Shown here: positions 11,671 to 20,219 of the stretch, piece by piece
Numbering within the stretch: position 1 is the stretch's first letter
Layout of the letters: each line of letters begins with the position of its first letter
Assembly: GCF_014651235.1 (NCBI RefSeq)
Contig: NZ_BMWM01000001.1
Coordinates: 124,001-188,000 of the forward strand
Direction: 5' to 3'
DNA: 64,000 nucleotides
Source of the DNA: Leuconostoc lactis KCTC 3528 = DSM 20202
GTDB taxonomy: Bacteria; Bacillota; Bacilli; Lactobacillales; Lactobacillaceae
Notes under the pieces: generated by a model
Seen by the model: only the letters and a program-made list of their open reading frames with translations
What the model was told of the DNA's origin: nothing
The model's database searches: none
Translations under genes and position numbers: made by a program

Positions 11671-11860
11671 ATTGTTCGTGTTTTAACGATAATTCAATCT
11701 AACATTAATTATTCGTTCGTCTGCTATTTAAATTTAACAGAAAAAAGCGCAAAATAGTACGATTTTAAATAAGAAAATTCACACAAATTAAAAAAACGTT
11801 CGCTATACACGAACGTTACCGTTAATTTAAGCTTGATAAACGAACGTTTGCTTTGTAAGC
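11671..11860. promoter_or_regulatory. purE upstream region with CGAAC/GTTCG palindromes (candidate PurR operator)
   Basis: GTTCG occurs at 11674 and 11715. The palindrome AACGTTCG-CTATACA-CGAACGTT lies at 11794-11816, and AAACGAACGTTTG lies near 11838. The CGAAC core matches the known PurR box core and recurs upstream of purD. The 11794 palindrome also carries a T-run on the minus strand, so it may act as a hairpin terminator or attenuator. A guanine-riboswitch aptamer was looked for here and not found. Confidence 0.5.
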
Positions 11861-11907
11861 GTTTCCGTAATGCCAAAACCTGAATATTCGTTTTCTATCT
11901 TGCAATT

Positions 11908-11941
11908 AAAAAACGGTTTGACAAAATGTCAAACCGTTTTG
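11908..11941 (-). terminator. Terminator of the glnPH-like gene
   Basis: The inverted repeat AAAACGGTTTGACA / TGTCAAACCGTTTT has a T-run on the minus strand, directly after the gene's stop codon. Confidence 0.9.
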
Positions 11942-11945
11942 CACA

Positions 11946-13421
11946 TTAGCGACTGGTACGTGCCATACGCTTTTCAGCATAACCCAGGGCACGACTAATC
12001 GTAAAGGTTAATATAAAGTAAATGAATGACGCAATCAAAAGTGGGAAGAATGGCTTAAAGCTAGCACCTTGTACCACCCCTGTTTGGAACATCAATTCAC
12101 CAACACCGATGACGGAGACAACAGAACCTTCCTTAATGACTGTTACAAACTCGTTTCCCAAAGCAGGTAAGATATTCTTAACCGCTTGTGGTAACACAAT
12201 GAAACGCATTGTTTTACGCTTTGACAAACCAAGTGATCGCGCAGCTTCTGTTTGCCCGCCATCAACCGAGTTAATACCGGAACGAATAATTTCAGCAACA
12301 TACGCAGCTGAATTCAAGCCCATTGCCAGTGAACCGGCGGCAAAAGCTGATAGGTTTAAGCCAATCACTTGTGTTCCGAAGAAGACCATGAACGCTTGGA
12401 CCAACAACGGTGTCCCACGGACATATTCAACGTAAACATTACCAATCACTCTTAAAATAAAGTTTGGTGATAACTTAAAGAGGGCTAAAATCGTCCCCAA
12501 AACAACACCGATAATGACGGCAACTGCTGCTAAGGCCAAGGTAATCAAAGTCCCCTTGACAAACAAGTTCCCATACTTTGCCCAGAATGATTGCTTGGCA
12601 AACATCAATGTGTTCGCTTCTTTTTTGAATTTATTGAGTTGACCAGATGAGACCATTTGATCAATTGCAGCGTTGATTTTGGCTTGCAAAACTGGCGAAT
12701 TCTTTGGCATAGCGATAGAAACCGCCCCTTCAGATTCGTTTGGCTTTGGATAAATAACCGCTAAGGCCTTATTTTGCTGCGCATACGCTTCTGAAATTGG
12801 ATCATTTAAGACAACACCGGCAATCTTACCTGCAGACAATTGTGACACAAGATCGGGTACTTTTTGCAAACTAACCAACTTTGAGTTTGCCATGTTCTCT
12901 TGCACAAATGTCTCTTGGGTTGTTTGGCGTTGCGCCCCAACCTTCTTACCCGCAAAAGAACTCACATCAGTCGTAAACTGTGGGGCATTTTTCTTGAGAA
13001 TCAACACCGTTTGTTTCGGTGACATGTAAGGTTTTGAAAAAGACACCACCTGTTCACGTTCTGGCGTCGCATTAATACCAGAAATAATGACGTCAATCTT
13101 ACCCGTTTGCAACGCGCCGATTAAGCCATCAAAGCCCATTTCCTTGATTTGCATCTTAACGCCTAAATCTTTGGCAAGTTGCTTGGCCATGGCAACTTCA
13201 AAACCGACAATCTCATCACGACCATTGATCGTCGTGTGAAATTCAAACGGTGCATAATCAGCTGACATCCCGACAACTAAGACACCATTCTTTTTAATTT
13301 TGGCGTATGTTGCATCCGTGTCATCCGCATGCGCTTTTGGCACAAAGACCAACAACGTTGGTATGAGCAACATCATGCTAACCAAGACCATTAGCAGCTG
13401 TTTCATCTTTTTAAACTTCAT
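11946..13421 (-). CDS. Fused amino-acid ABC transporter substrate-binding protein and permease (glutamine type)
   Basis: A 491-residue fusion. The signal peptide and first membrane segment (residues ~8-32) precede a solute-binding domain of the polar amino acid family (NGVLVVGMSADYAPFEF, GFEVAMAKQLAKDL). From about residue 285 a His/Glu/Gln/Arg-type permease domain follows, with the EAA-like loop EAARSLGLSKRKTMRFIVLPQA. Such GlnPH fusions are common in lactic acid bacteria and pair with a separate ATPase; the GlnQ-like gene at 35,544-36,278 is a candidate partner. The substrate (glutamine, glutamate or another polar amino acid) is not decided by sequence. GGGAG precedes the ATG. Confidence 0.93.
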   Translation of the reverse strand: MKFKKMKQLLMVLVSMMLLIPTLLVFVPKAHADDTDATYAKIKKNGVLVVGMSADYAPFEFHTTINGRDEIVGFEVAMAKQLAKDLGVKMQIKEMGFDGLIGALQTGKIDVIISGINATPEREQVVSFSKPYMSPKQTVLILKKNAPQFTTDVSSFAGKKVGAQRQTTQETFVQENMANSKLVSLQKVPDLVSQLSAGKIAGVVLNDPISEAYAQQNKALAVIYPKPNESEGAVSIAMPKNSPVLQAKINAAIDQMVSSGQLNKFKKEANTLMFAKQSFWAKYGNLFVKGTLITLALAAVAVIIGVVLGTILALFKLSPNFILRVIGNVYVEYVRGTPLLVQAFMVFFGTQVIGLNLSAFAAGSLAMGLNSAAYVAEIIRSGINSVDGGQTEAARSLGLSKRKTMRFIVLPQAVKNILPALGNEFVTVIKEGSVVSVIGVGELMFQTGVVQGASFKPFFPLLIASFIYFILTFTISRALGYAEKRMARTSR

Positions 13422-13540
13422 ACTTTTAAATCTCCCATCAACAATTAACGTAACTAATCATAACCTGATATGAATTTTTATGCAATAAAATTTTGATGAT
13501 ATGCAATCATATCCTGTATATTGCCACTTTTTTGTATACA

Positions 13541-13566
13541 AAAAAAGACGCCACAATGTGACGTCA
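13541..13566 (-). terminator. Terminator of RNase P RNA
   Basis: On the minus strand, a GACG...CGTC hairpin is followed by seven T residues, just beyond the 3' end of rnpB. Confidence 0.8.
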
Positions 13567-13572
13567 CCTGAT

Positions 13573-13951
13573 GTAAGCATCTATAGGCCATGTTTTGTTC
13601 CAGTGATACGCAGGTACATATCACCTTCGGTAATCATCTATCTAAGTTTGTCGCCAAACCATACCAACCATCGCTTCAGTTCGCTAGATTAGCCGCCCCT
13701 ACCAAAAGTTTGGGTTGCCCGCTTGCGGGGTTTACCTCGTCTCAAACGCTAGCTTTCACTAACGTATACGTTTCTATGGCACCTTCGAGCCTATTAAGAC
13801 ATAGCCTAAGCCTTAGCCTGTTCGACCGCCGTGACATTACTGCCCCTGGGTTTATTCTTTATCCCAGCACAAACACTACAACCATCACAGGTTGTGCGAG
13901 CATGGACCTTCCTCACGTTAGAAATATAACGCGCAATTACCCAATGCTTAC
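13573..13951 (-). ncRNA. rnpB: RNase P RNA, class B (Bacillus type)
   Basis: Catalytic RNA that trims tRNA 5' ends. On the minus strand the conserved GAGGAAGGTCCATGCTCGCA lies near the 5' end, and other core segments follow (GGTAAACCCCGCAAG, TTGGTAGGGGCGGC). The outer stem P1 is formed by GTAAGCAT and ATGCTTAC at 13,944-13,951 and 13,573-13,580, which fixes the ends within a few bases. Position next to gpsB and ypsA is the usual Firmicute context. Confidence 0.95.
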
Positions 13952-13997
13952 AAAAAAATAATCATTCATGATGATAATCGTCCGTGATTCTGACGAT

Positions 13998-14378
13998 TTA
14001 AAGGTTTTCTGCCCCTGGACCAAAGACAGCACGTTCCAAGTTGGCAACACGCTTGATCAAATCAAGGTTTGTCACGACTTGTTCAGCCTTTGGTGATTCA
14101 ACAACAGTTGCTTCAACAGCGACAGGTGCCTCTGGTGTAACCGGTTGTACAGCTTGTTGCTTCAATGCGACAAGTTGTTCTTGCGAAGCCTTCAAGGCTG
14201 TCTGCAAACGGGCAACTTCACCTTGCAACTGTTCAATACGACCAGTGAAGGCACCATAATCTTTGATGATGTCATCCAAGAAACTGTCCACGTCTGCTGG
14301 GTCATAACCAACACCCATACGCTTTTGCTTAAAAACGCGCTCTAAAATGTCTTTTTGCGTGTATTTTACTTGTTCCAC
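13998..14378 (-). CDS. gpsB: Cell division regulator GpsB (DivIVA-like)
   Basis: Links penicillin-binding protein activity to division. It is 126 residues. The N-terminal lipid-binding/PBP-binding fold KYTQKDILERVFKQKRMGVG with YDPADVDSFLDDI is diagnostic. A coiled coil (residues ~50-80, QLQGEVARLQTALKASQEQL) and a C-terminal trimerisation helix (DLIKRVANLERAVFG) follow. I place the start at the GTG at 14,376-14,378 because GAGGTG lies 8 bases upstream; the upstream ATG overlaps that ribosome site. The family partner PBP1A is encoded two genes away. Confidence 0.93.
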   Translation of the reverse strand: MEQVKYTQKDILERVFKQKRMGVGYDPADVDSFLDDIIKDYGAFTGRIEQLQGEVARLQTALKASQEQLVALKQQAVQPVTPEAPVAVEATVVESPKAEQVVTNLDLIKRVANLERAVFGPGAENL

Positions 14379-14454
14379 AAGTGCACACCTCATTTATTTT
14401 TTTACTTAATCTATATTACCAATAAAACGCGCCATTGACAAGAAAATTGCATGA

Positions 14455-15027
14455 CTATTCTGGAAATGCTTGATTTTCTGCTAATTTTTCTTCATATTCA
14501 GTCGCATATTCTTGCAAGCTATACATATCAATCGTCGTTAATGGATATGGCATGGTGGCTTGCTGCTGTTCAATGGCTTGGAGATCATACCGTGTTTTGC
14601 CTTCAAAATCAGGATCGTAAACTAATAGTGCCGCATCCGTATGCGAGAGCATAAATTTTTGATAGTTCTTTAATTGCTGCGGCCCTTGATACGGTGCCTG
14701 CGAGACGCTATCTACAAAATCACACTGCGCTGCTAATTGCCGCAACTGCGCCTGATTATTTTCTTGCCATTGCTGCCCAAACTGTTGGAATGGATACATC
14801 ATCGCCACTTTTAATTGGGGAAACTCTGCTTTCAGACTCAGCGCAACAGCCACACTCCACTGTTCCACCCCCAGTTGGCCACCAGTAATCACCCATTTCA
14901 ATCCCAGATCTAGTTGCTGACGGATCACTTGTTCCAGGGCGTATTTCACCACCGTAATTTTAGGATCTTTTTCACCAAATGTACCGATTTCATAGCTACG
15001 ATAGCCGGTTACCCATAATCTTGACAT
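14455..15027 (-). CDS. ypsA: YpsA family protein (DUF1273, SLOG superfamily)
   Basis: A 190-residue member of the YpsA family. The N-terminal [20 protein letters not shown] and [11 protein letters not shown] (the SLOG-fold nucleotide-binding GG motif) are characteristic. In Bacillus and Staphylococcus YpsA affects cell division, and it lies next to gpsB here as there. Its biochemical activity is not established; binding of ADP-ribose-like or other nucleotides is inferred from the fold. AGAGAGG is 3 bases from the ATG. Confidence 0.92.
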   Translation of the reverse strand: MSRLWVTGYRSYEIGTFGEKDPKITVVKYALEQVIRQQLDLGLKWVITGGQLGVEQWSVAVALSLKAEFPQLKVAMMYPFQQFGQQWQENNQAQLRQLAAQCDFVDSVSQAPYQGPQQLKNYQKFMLSHTDAALLVYDPDFEGKTRYDLQAIEQQQATMPYPLTTIDMYSLQEYATEYEEKLAENQAFPE

Positions 15028-15050
15028 AAACCCTCTCTAAAATAAAAAAC

Positions 15051-15071
15051 CTGCTCACGCAAGTTTTTTTA
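15051..15071 (-). terminator. Terminator after pbp1A
   Basis: On the minus strand, AACTTGC-GTGA-GCAGGTT is followed by a T-run, immediately after the pbp1A stop. Confidence 0.7.
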
Positions 15072-15074
15072 ATA

Positions 15075-17267
15075 CTAGTTGTTGCTGTTTGACGAACCAA
15101 CCGAGGCAGCGCCAGCTGGAATACCAGCTTCACTTGGTGTTTCGCCAGACTGTGACGCAGATGTCACCGTTGGCAAACCACCATTACTCCACTTCGCATT
15201 TTTCACTTCATATTCCACAATATTACCATTGATTTTTGGTGTGACCGTGTCCGGCATCTTCCAATCCGAGTTCGGCTTGTTTTGCATCGCATATGACATC
15301 ACCTTTTGATAGTACTGTGCTGGCAAATCTTGGTATGCCCAAGGAATATAACCTTGAGAATTATCATCATAACCAGTCCATGCTGACAAGACATAAGATC
15401 TTGTGAACCCAGTAAACCAAGCATCTTTAATGGCACGATCCGGCATTTGTTCCCCATCACCGAAACCAACCAACCCAGACTTCCCGGCTTGATGTAGGCC
15501 AGAAATCATCGCATCAGCTGCCGTCGCATTTGGCTTAATGACGCCTTTCATCATGTCAGTCAACATAAAGGCCGTACTTGACTTCATTGCCCGCTTACCC
15601 GACACACTGTAGTTATGGGTCGTCCCATCCGCAGTCACAACCTTTGAAATATAAGTTGGTTTGTAGTACGTGCCACCATTGGCGATGGCCCCAAACGCAC
15701 CAGCTTCTTGAACTGTTGACAGTGGCATACCAATCGCATCTTGACCACCAGGGATCTTATTCAATTGAATACCCATCGCACTCATAAACTTAGAAGCATT
15801 TTCACCACCAACGGCTTCCAAAGCGTGCACGGCAGGAATGTTTCGTGATTGGGTTAAGGCAGTACGCATGGTAATATTACCCATGTATTTCCCATCCCAA
15901 TCCGTAACATCAATATTTGTCCCAGGGTACTTATACTTTTTATCTTCAACCGTCCGATACGTTGGCCAGTTGAGATACTCAATGGCTGGGCCATAGTCCA
16001 ACAACGGCTTAATGGATGAACCAGATGAACGACCAGTCAAAGTTGCATGGTTCGTTCCAAAAAGAATGTCTTGATTACGGCCGCCGATTTGCGCCACGAT
16101 ATGTCCGTTATTCGGATCAGTCATTGTCGCCCCAATTTGCGTATTATTTGATGGAAAAGCAATTGAATTACCATTGGCTAAATCATACATCTTTTGTTGC
16201 AAATCAGAATCTAAATTCGTATAAATCTTGAGACCAGGCTTTGACGTATCATACCCCGACGCCTTGGCTTCAGCAAGCGCAGATTGTACGTACCCATCGA
16301 CGGTTTTACGACCAGCATTGGCGATTTGTGTCTTAGCCGTGATATCTTGTAAGCCATCACTAATTGGCACTTTCTTGGCATCATCAGCTTGCTTTTGACT
16401 AATCGCGCCATACTTCACCATTGCATCGAGGACCGTATCACGACGCGTCTTAGCAGCCGTCGTATCTTTCAGGTACGGATCATAGTTTGTTGGTGATTGT
16501 GGCATCCCCGCAAGCAAAGCCAGTTGTGGCAAAGAAAGTGCAGTTAACGGCTTCCCATAAAAATATTCAGCCGCCGTTTTCATCCCAGAAATCCCATGTC
16601 CCATGTACACCTTGTTCATGTAGAAAGTCAAGATTTCATCTTTTGAGAAATTCTTTTCCACCCGCATAGCTAACCAGGCTTCTTGCGCTTTACGCTTTAA
16701 GGTCTGATCAGCAGTTGAGGTACTAAACACCGATAATTTCACCAGTTGCTGGGTTAAAGTTGACCCACCCTGCATCCCTAATGCTGAACCACGTAAGTTA
16801 GCTAAAGCAGCACCGGCAATTCGAATGGGATCAACACCACCGTGCTTATAGAAGCGACGATCTTCAATCGACACCACTGCTTCTTTTAACGTTTTCGGAA
16901 TTTCATTAGAATTTGCGTAATCACGTTGCACCGTCGACAATTTCCAAATCGGATTACCTTGATCGTCATAAATCGCGCTAGAATTTTCAGATGCTAAGTT
17001 TGATTCAGTAATATTAGGCGCTTCATTCGCATAAGTAAAGAAGACGGCTGCGCCAGCTAGCGCTCCGATAAACCCTAAGGTTAATAGCCATAAAAAGACG
17101 GTTAAGAGGATCCGTCGCCAAGATTTACGCTTCTTTGGTGGCTTTGAACCGCCCGTTCCACCCCCTTTGCCGTGATGCGGGGGAATCGTTGGGGGCTCAG
17201 TTGCAGTATGATTATCATACAAATTTTGATTACGATTCACACGTGACCATTGGTTATCATTTGCCAT
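15075..17267 (-). CDS. pbp1A: Class A penicillin-binding protein 1A
   Basis: Bifunctional peptidoglycan glycosyltransferase/transpeptidase of 730 residues. A basic, Pro/Gly-rich cytoplasmic tail precedes one membrane segment (residues ~53-80). The GT51 domain has EDRRFYKHGGVDP and QGGSTLTQQLVK. The transpeptidase domain has the Ser-x-x-Lys SSIK, SRN and KSG motifs. The C-terminal tail is Ser/Gly/Asn-rich. It lies 24 bases after recU, the classic recU-ponA operon. Named ponA in Bacillus. Confidence 0.96.
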   Translation of the reverse strand: MANDNQWSRVNRNQNLYDNHTATEPPTIPPHHGKGGGTGGSKPPKKRKSWRRILLTVFLWLLTLGFIGALAGAAVFFTYANEAPNITESNLASENSSAIYDDQGNPIWKLSTVQRDYANSNEIPKTLKEAVVSIEDRRFYKHGGVDPIRIAGAALANLRGSALGMQGGSTLTQQLVKLSVFSTSTADQTLKRKAQEAWLAMRVEKNFSKDEILTFYMNKVYMGHGISGMKTAAEYFYGKPLTALSLPQLALLAGMPQSPTNYDPYLKDTTAAKTRRDTVLDAMVKYGAISQKQADDAKKVPISDGLQDITAKTQIANAGRKTVDGYVQSALAEAKASGYDTSKPGLKIYTNLDSDLQQKMYDLANGNSIAFPSNNTQIGATMTDPNNGHIVAQIGGRNQDILFGTNHATLTGRSSGSSIKPLLDYGPAIEYLNWPTYRTVEDKKYKYPGTNIDVTDWDGKYMGNITMRTALTQSRNIPAVHALEAVGGENASKFMSAMGIQLNKIPGGQDAIGMPLSTVQEAGAFGAIANGGTYYKPTYISKVVTADGTTHNYSVSGKRAMKSSTAFMLTDMMKGVIKPNATAADAMISGLHQAGKSGLVGFGDGEQMPDRAIKDAWFTGFTRSYVLSAWTGYDDNSQGYIPWAYQDLPAQYYQKVMSYAMQNKPNSDWKMPDTVTPKINGNIVEYEVKNAKWSNGGLPTVTSASQSGETPSEAGIPAGAASVGSSNSNN

Positions 17268-17291
17268 AATTTTTGGGCGTACTCCTAAATG

Positions 17292-17906
17292 TTATTCTAG
17301 CTGTTGAAAATATTGGTCAACTGCTTTTAAATAATCCAAACTGGGGTTCAGGCTGTGTGGGACTCTAAAACCATCACGCACGATTGCTTGATACGGAATT
17401 GATTGTTTACCTTGCAGGCGTTGCCACTGTTCAATTAAGTATCTGGCCGGATAGACGTAAGTTTCATCTAACGTTGTAAACTTAATTAAAACAAAGCCGA
17501 TCCCATTTTGTGCCAGCACTTGCGCCAAATGCACAATCTGATGTTCATGAAAATTTTTCAACGGAAAAGACGTCTTATTTTTTGTCTCTTTCGCATCAAA
17601 ATCAAGATACCGACCCTGATACACACCATTATAATCAGTTGTCGACGCTTGCTTAAAATAAGCCTCAGTAATCTTGGCGGCAGCACGAGCAGGATAGTCC
17701 ACTTTCACAATCGTAATTGGGGTTGGCTTTTTATGTATGACAGCCAGCTCGTTCGCTAAGTAATAGGCATTTGCGAGGTTAATCTCTTCTTCTAACCCCA
17801 TGCCACGTTTACCAAACGTTAAGGCCTTTTTAGTTGTCTTCCCAACCCGAACTTGATTGGCTGCTGTTGCGGTACGTCGAATACCAGCAGGATAATGAAT
17901 CGCCAT
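17292..17906 (-). CDS. recU: Holliday junction resolvase RecU
   Basis: Cuts Holliday junctions and modulates RecA. It is 204 residues from the ATG at 17,904-17,906, preceded by GAGGG; longer in-frame sequence upstream has no ribosome site. Catalytic segments are present: GLEEEINLANAYY, TDYNGVYQGRYLDFDAKET with KNKTSFPL, and FHEHQIVHL. It heads the recU-pbp1A operon. Confidence 0.95.
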   Translation of the reverse strand: MAIHYPAGIRRTATAANQVRVGKTTKKALTFGKRGMGLEEEINLANAYYLANELAVIHKKPTPITIVKVDYPARAAAKITEAYFKQASTTDYNGVYQGRYLDFDAKETKNKTSFPLKNFHEHQIVHLAQVLAQNGIGFVLIKFTTLDETYVYPARYLIEQWQRLQGKQSIPYQAIVRDGFRVPHSLNPSLDYLKAVDQYFQQLE

Positions 17907-18039
17907 AAATGCCCTCAGATTATTTTGCACTATATACCTACCTATTTTACCATAAATCAAGACAATACAAGCGATATCGACCAGTATTATCAAAAGGCCG
18001 ATATATTTTTAACGTATTGCTTTGACTGACCATCACATA

Positions 18040-18160
18040 AAAAAGACCCCAGCAAACAGCAGCTATTGGTCAATAAGCTGAAAGGAGATAGGGTAGGATT
18101 AAATCATGTTCTTAAGCTATCTGCTGGGGTAGCAGCAATATGAATCACGCCATCGCTACA
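18040..18160 (-). ncRNA. Candidate small regulatory RNA with C/U-rich anti-Shine-Dalgarno segment
   Basis: No protein gene is seen here. On the minus strand a TATAAT (18,166-18,171) with TTTACA or TTACAA 18-19 bases upstream would start an RNA near 18,160. It ends at UGCUGGGGU followed by CUUUUUU (18,039-18,054), whose stem partner ACCCCAGCA lies at 18,122-18,130. The middle contains UCCUACCCUAUCUCCUUUC, largely complementary to ribosome-binding sites, as in trans-acting sRNAs such as RsaE/RoxS. Expression is not shown, and no known family is recognised. Confidence 0.45.
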
Positions 18161-18225
18161 CAGTTATTATACCGCAGAGATGATAATACTTGTAAAAATT
18201 GACTTCTCAATTTTTTTACAATACA

Positions 18226-18445
18226 AAAAAAACGCCAGGTACTCAATGACATCAAGTACCTGGCGCATGATAATTTTAAAACCCAGCACACCCCTAAGAC
18301 ATCTTTCACAAATCGTTTTTTGATAACGTCTCAAATAAAATATATGGAAAATAAAAATATATAGAAAAAATTGCTTTGCAGCATACTAAATAAAACAAAA
18401 AGACGGTTTGTGCTGGGCTGACGCAGCGTCGTGCTACAAGTAAAA
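18226..18445 (-). ncRNA. Candidate structured ncRNA A
   Basis: On the minus strand, GGTTTGACA (TTGACA at 18,469-18,474) and an A/T-rich -10 region precede about 200 bases closed by a perfect 9-bp stem (CCCAGCACA at ~18,412-18,420 with TGTGCTGGG at ~18,282-18,290). The stem is followed by GGGTTTT and then a strong terminator (GCGCCAGGTACT / AGTACCTGGCG plus eight T). The order of parts is the same as in the element at 53.5-53.7 kb. The -10 is poor. No coding potential beyond a 17-residue hydrophobic peptide without ribosome site. Confidence 0.45.
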
Positions 18446-18525
18446 TATGTCACAATCTCATTATTTTTGTCAAACCTTTATCAAAACTGAATCGTCATCA
18501 ACGAATTGTTGGCTTGTTTTAATCA

Positions 18526-18560
18526 AAAAGGTCACGTATAGCATGCCTATACGTGACCTT
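18526..18560. terminator. Strong terminator after guaA
   Basis: A 13-bp inverted repeat (AAGGTCACGTATA with its complement) is flanked by T-runs on the minus strand. It is the first terminator downstream of the guaB-guaB2-guaA operon and could work in both directions. Confidence 0.85.
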
Positions 18561-18629
18561 AAATGATACTTTTAATTACCCCAAATGTCCCCAGAAACGC
18601 CTGTAACCCGCGTTATTAGGGGGCTATTT

Positions 18630-20177
18630 TTATTCCCATTCAACGGTAGCTGGTGGCTTAGCCGTGATGTCATAGACAACGCGGTTAATGTGCCCCACTT
18701 CATTGACAATGCGGGCAGAAATCTTTTGCAACAATTCCCATGGCAATTGCGCAAAGTCAGCTGTCATACCATCAACTGACGTAATGGCACGAATTGCGAT
18801 TGTATAATCGTATGTGCGATAGTCACCCATCACACCAACTGAACGCACACCAGTCAACACGGTAAAGTATTGCCAAACGTCACCTTCAAGCCCAGCCTTA
18901 GCGATTTCATCGCGGAGAATCCAATCTGATTCACGGACGATTTCAAGCTTATCTTCCGTGATATCACCTAAGATACGGATCCCCAAACCAGGACCTGGGA
19001 ATGGCTGACGCCATACCATTTCATGTGGCATATCCAAAGCTTCACCCAATTCACGAACTTCATCCTTGAACAACGTGTTCAATGGTTCAATCAACTGGAA
19101 TTGCATATCTTCTGGCAAGCCACCCACGTTATGGTGTGACTTGATGGTTTGAGCTGTATCAGTACCTGATTCAATCACATCAGTATACAAAGTACCTTGC
19201 GCCAAGAAGTCGATATCTTTGAGCTTAGCCGCTTCATCATTAAAGACTTCAATGAATTCATTGCCAATGATCTTACGCTTTTGTTCTGGATCAGTGGCGC
19301 CAGCCAACTTTGATAAGAAACGTTCTTGCGCATCGACCTTAATAATGTTCAAACCAAATTGCTTGCCCATCATTTCCATCACTTGTTCCGCTTCATTCTT
19401 ACGCAACAAACCATGATCCACAAAGATTGATGTCAATTGGTCACCAATTGCTTTATGCAACAAAACACCGACAACTGACGAATCCACCCCACCAGATAGA
19501 CCGAGCAAAACTTTCTTGTCGCCAACCACTTCACGAATACGTGCAATTTGTTCGTCGATGAAGCCACTCATATCCCAGTTTGCTTCTGCGCCAGCAATAT
19601 CAAACACAAAATTGTGCAAAATTTGCTTACCATGGTCAGATAAGGTTGTTTCGGCGTGGAATTGTACACCATACAGACGACGTTCATCGTTGGCAATTGC
19701 TGCAATCGGTGTCTTATCAGAACCACCAGCGACAACAAAACCTTCTGGCAAAGCCACAACGTTATCTGAATGGCTCATCAAGACCGTTTGATCTGCTGGT
19801 GTGTTAGCAAACAACAAGCCAGCTGTATCTGTTTGGTGTAATACTGTTTGCCCAAATTCCCCGTTACCAGGGTTTGCTTCAACTTTACCACCCAAGTTCT
19901 GAGCCATGAGTTGCATCCCGTAGCAGACACCCAATACTGGAATACCCAATTCAAAGATGTCATTATCAATCGTAAAAGCATCTTCTTCATAGACCGACTT
20001 AGGGCCACCAGACAAGATAATCGCTTTTGGATTATAGGCCTTCACTTCATCGGCCGTCATGTTGCGTGACTTTAATTCAGAAAAAACACCCATTTCACGA
20101 ATGCGGCGGGTAATCAGTTGGTTATATTGGCTACCGTAGTCTAGTACAAGAACTTTATCGGCGTTTACATTAGCCAT
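18630..20177 (-). CDS. guaA: GMP synthase (glutamine-hydrolysing)
   Basis: Converts XMP to GMP with ATP and glutamine. It has 515 residues. The class I amidotransferase domain ([18 protein letters not shown], nucleophile in [11 protein letters not shown] in VQFHAETT) is followed by the ATP-pyrophosphatase domain ([16 protein letters not shown]) and the dimerisation domain ending [10 protein letters not shown]. It is the last gene of the riboswitch-controlled operon, 42 bases after the guaB-like gene with no terminator between. Confidence 0.98.
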   Translation of the reverse strand: MANVNADKVLVLDYGSQYNQLITRRIREMGVFSELKSRNMTADEVKAYNPKAIILSGGPKSVYEEDAFTIDNDIFELGIPVLGVCYGMQLMAQNLGGKVEANPGNGEFGQTVLHQTDTAGLLFANTPADQTVLMSHSDNVVALPEGFVVAGGSDKTPIAAIANDERRLYGVQFHAETTLSDHGKQILHNFVFDIAGAEANWDMSGFIDEQIARIREVVGDKKVLLGLSGGVDSSVVGVLLHKAIGDQLTSIFVDHGLLRKNEAEQVMEMMGKQFGLNIIKVDAQERFLSKLAGATDPEQKRKIIGNEFIEVFNDEAAKLKDIDFLAQGTLYTDVIESGTDTAQTIKSHHNVGGLPEDMQFQLIEPLNTLFKDEVRELGEALDMPHEMVWRQPFPGPGLGIRILGDITEDKLEIVRESDWILRDEIAKAGLEGDVWQYFTVLTGVRSVGVMGDYRTYDYTIAIRAITSVDGMTADFAQLPWELLQKISARIVNEVGHINRVVYDITAKPPATVEWE

Positions 20178-20219
20178 GCATTGTACTCCCTTTTATCCAT
20201 TATGCGCATTTGCGCGAAT

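Noticed and set aside
11661-11945. A purine riboswitch upstream of purE.
   Set aside because: No aptamer core (UUUCUACC / ACUAU) was found; only CGAAC palindromes and the terminator of the neighbouring gene are present.
18300-18390. A 17-residue hydrophobic peptide frame inside candidate ncRNA A.
   Set aside because: There is no ribosome site and the A/T-rich composition explains the hydrophobic codons.
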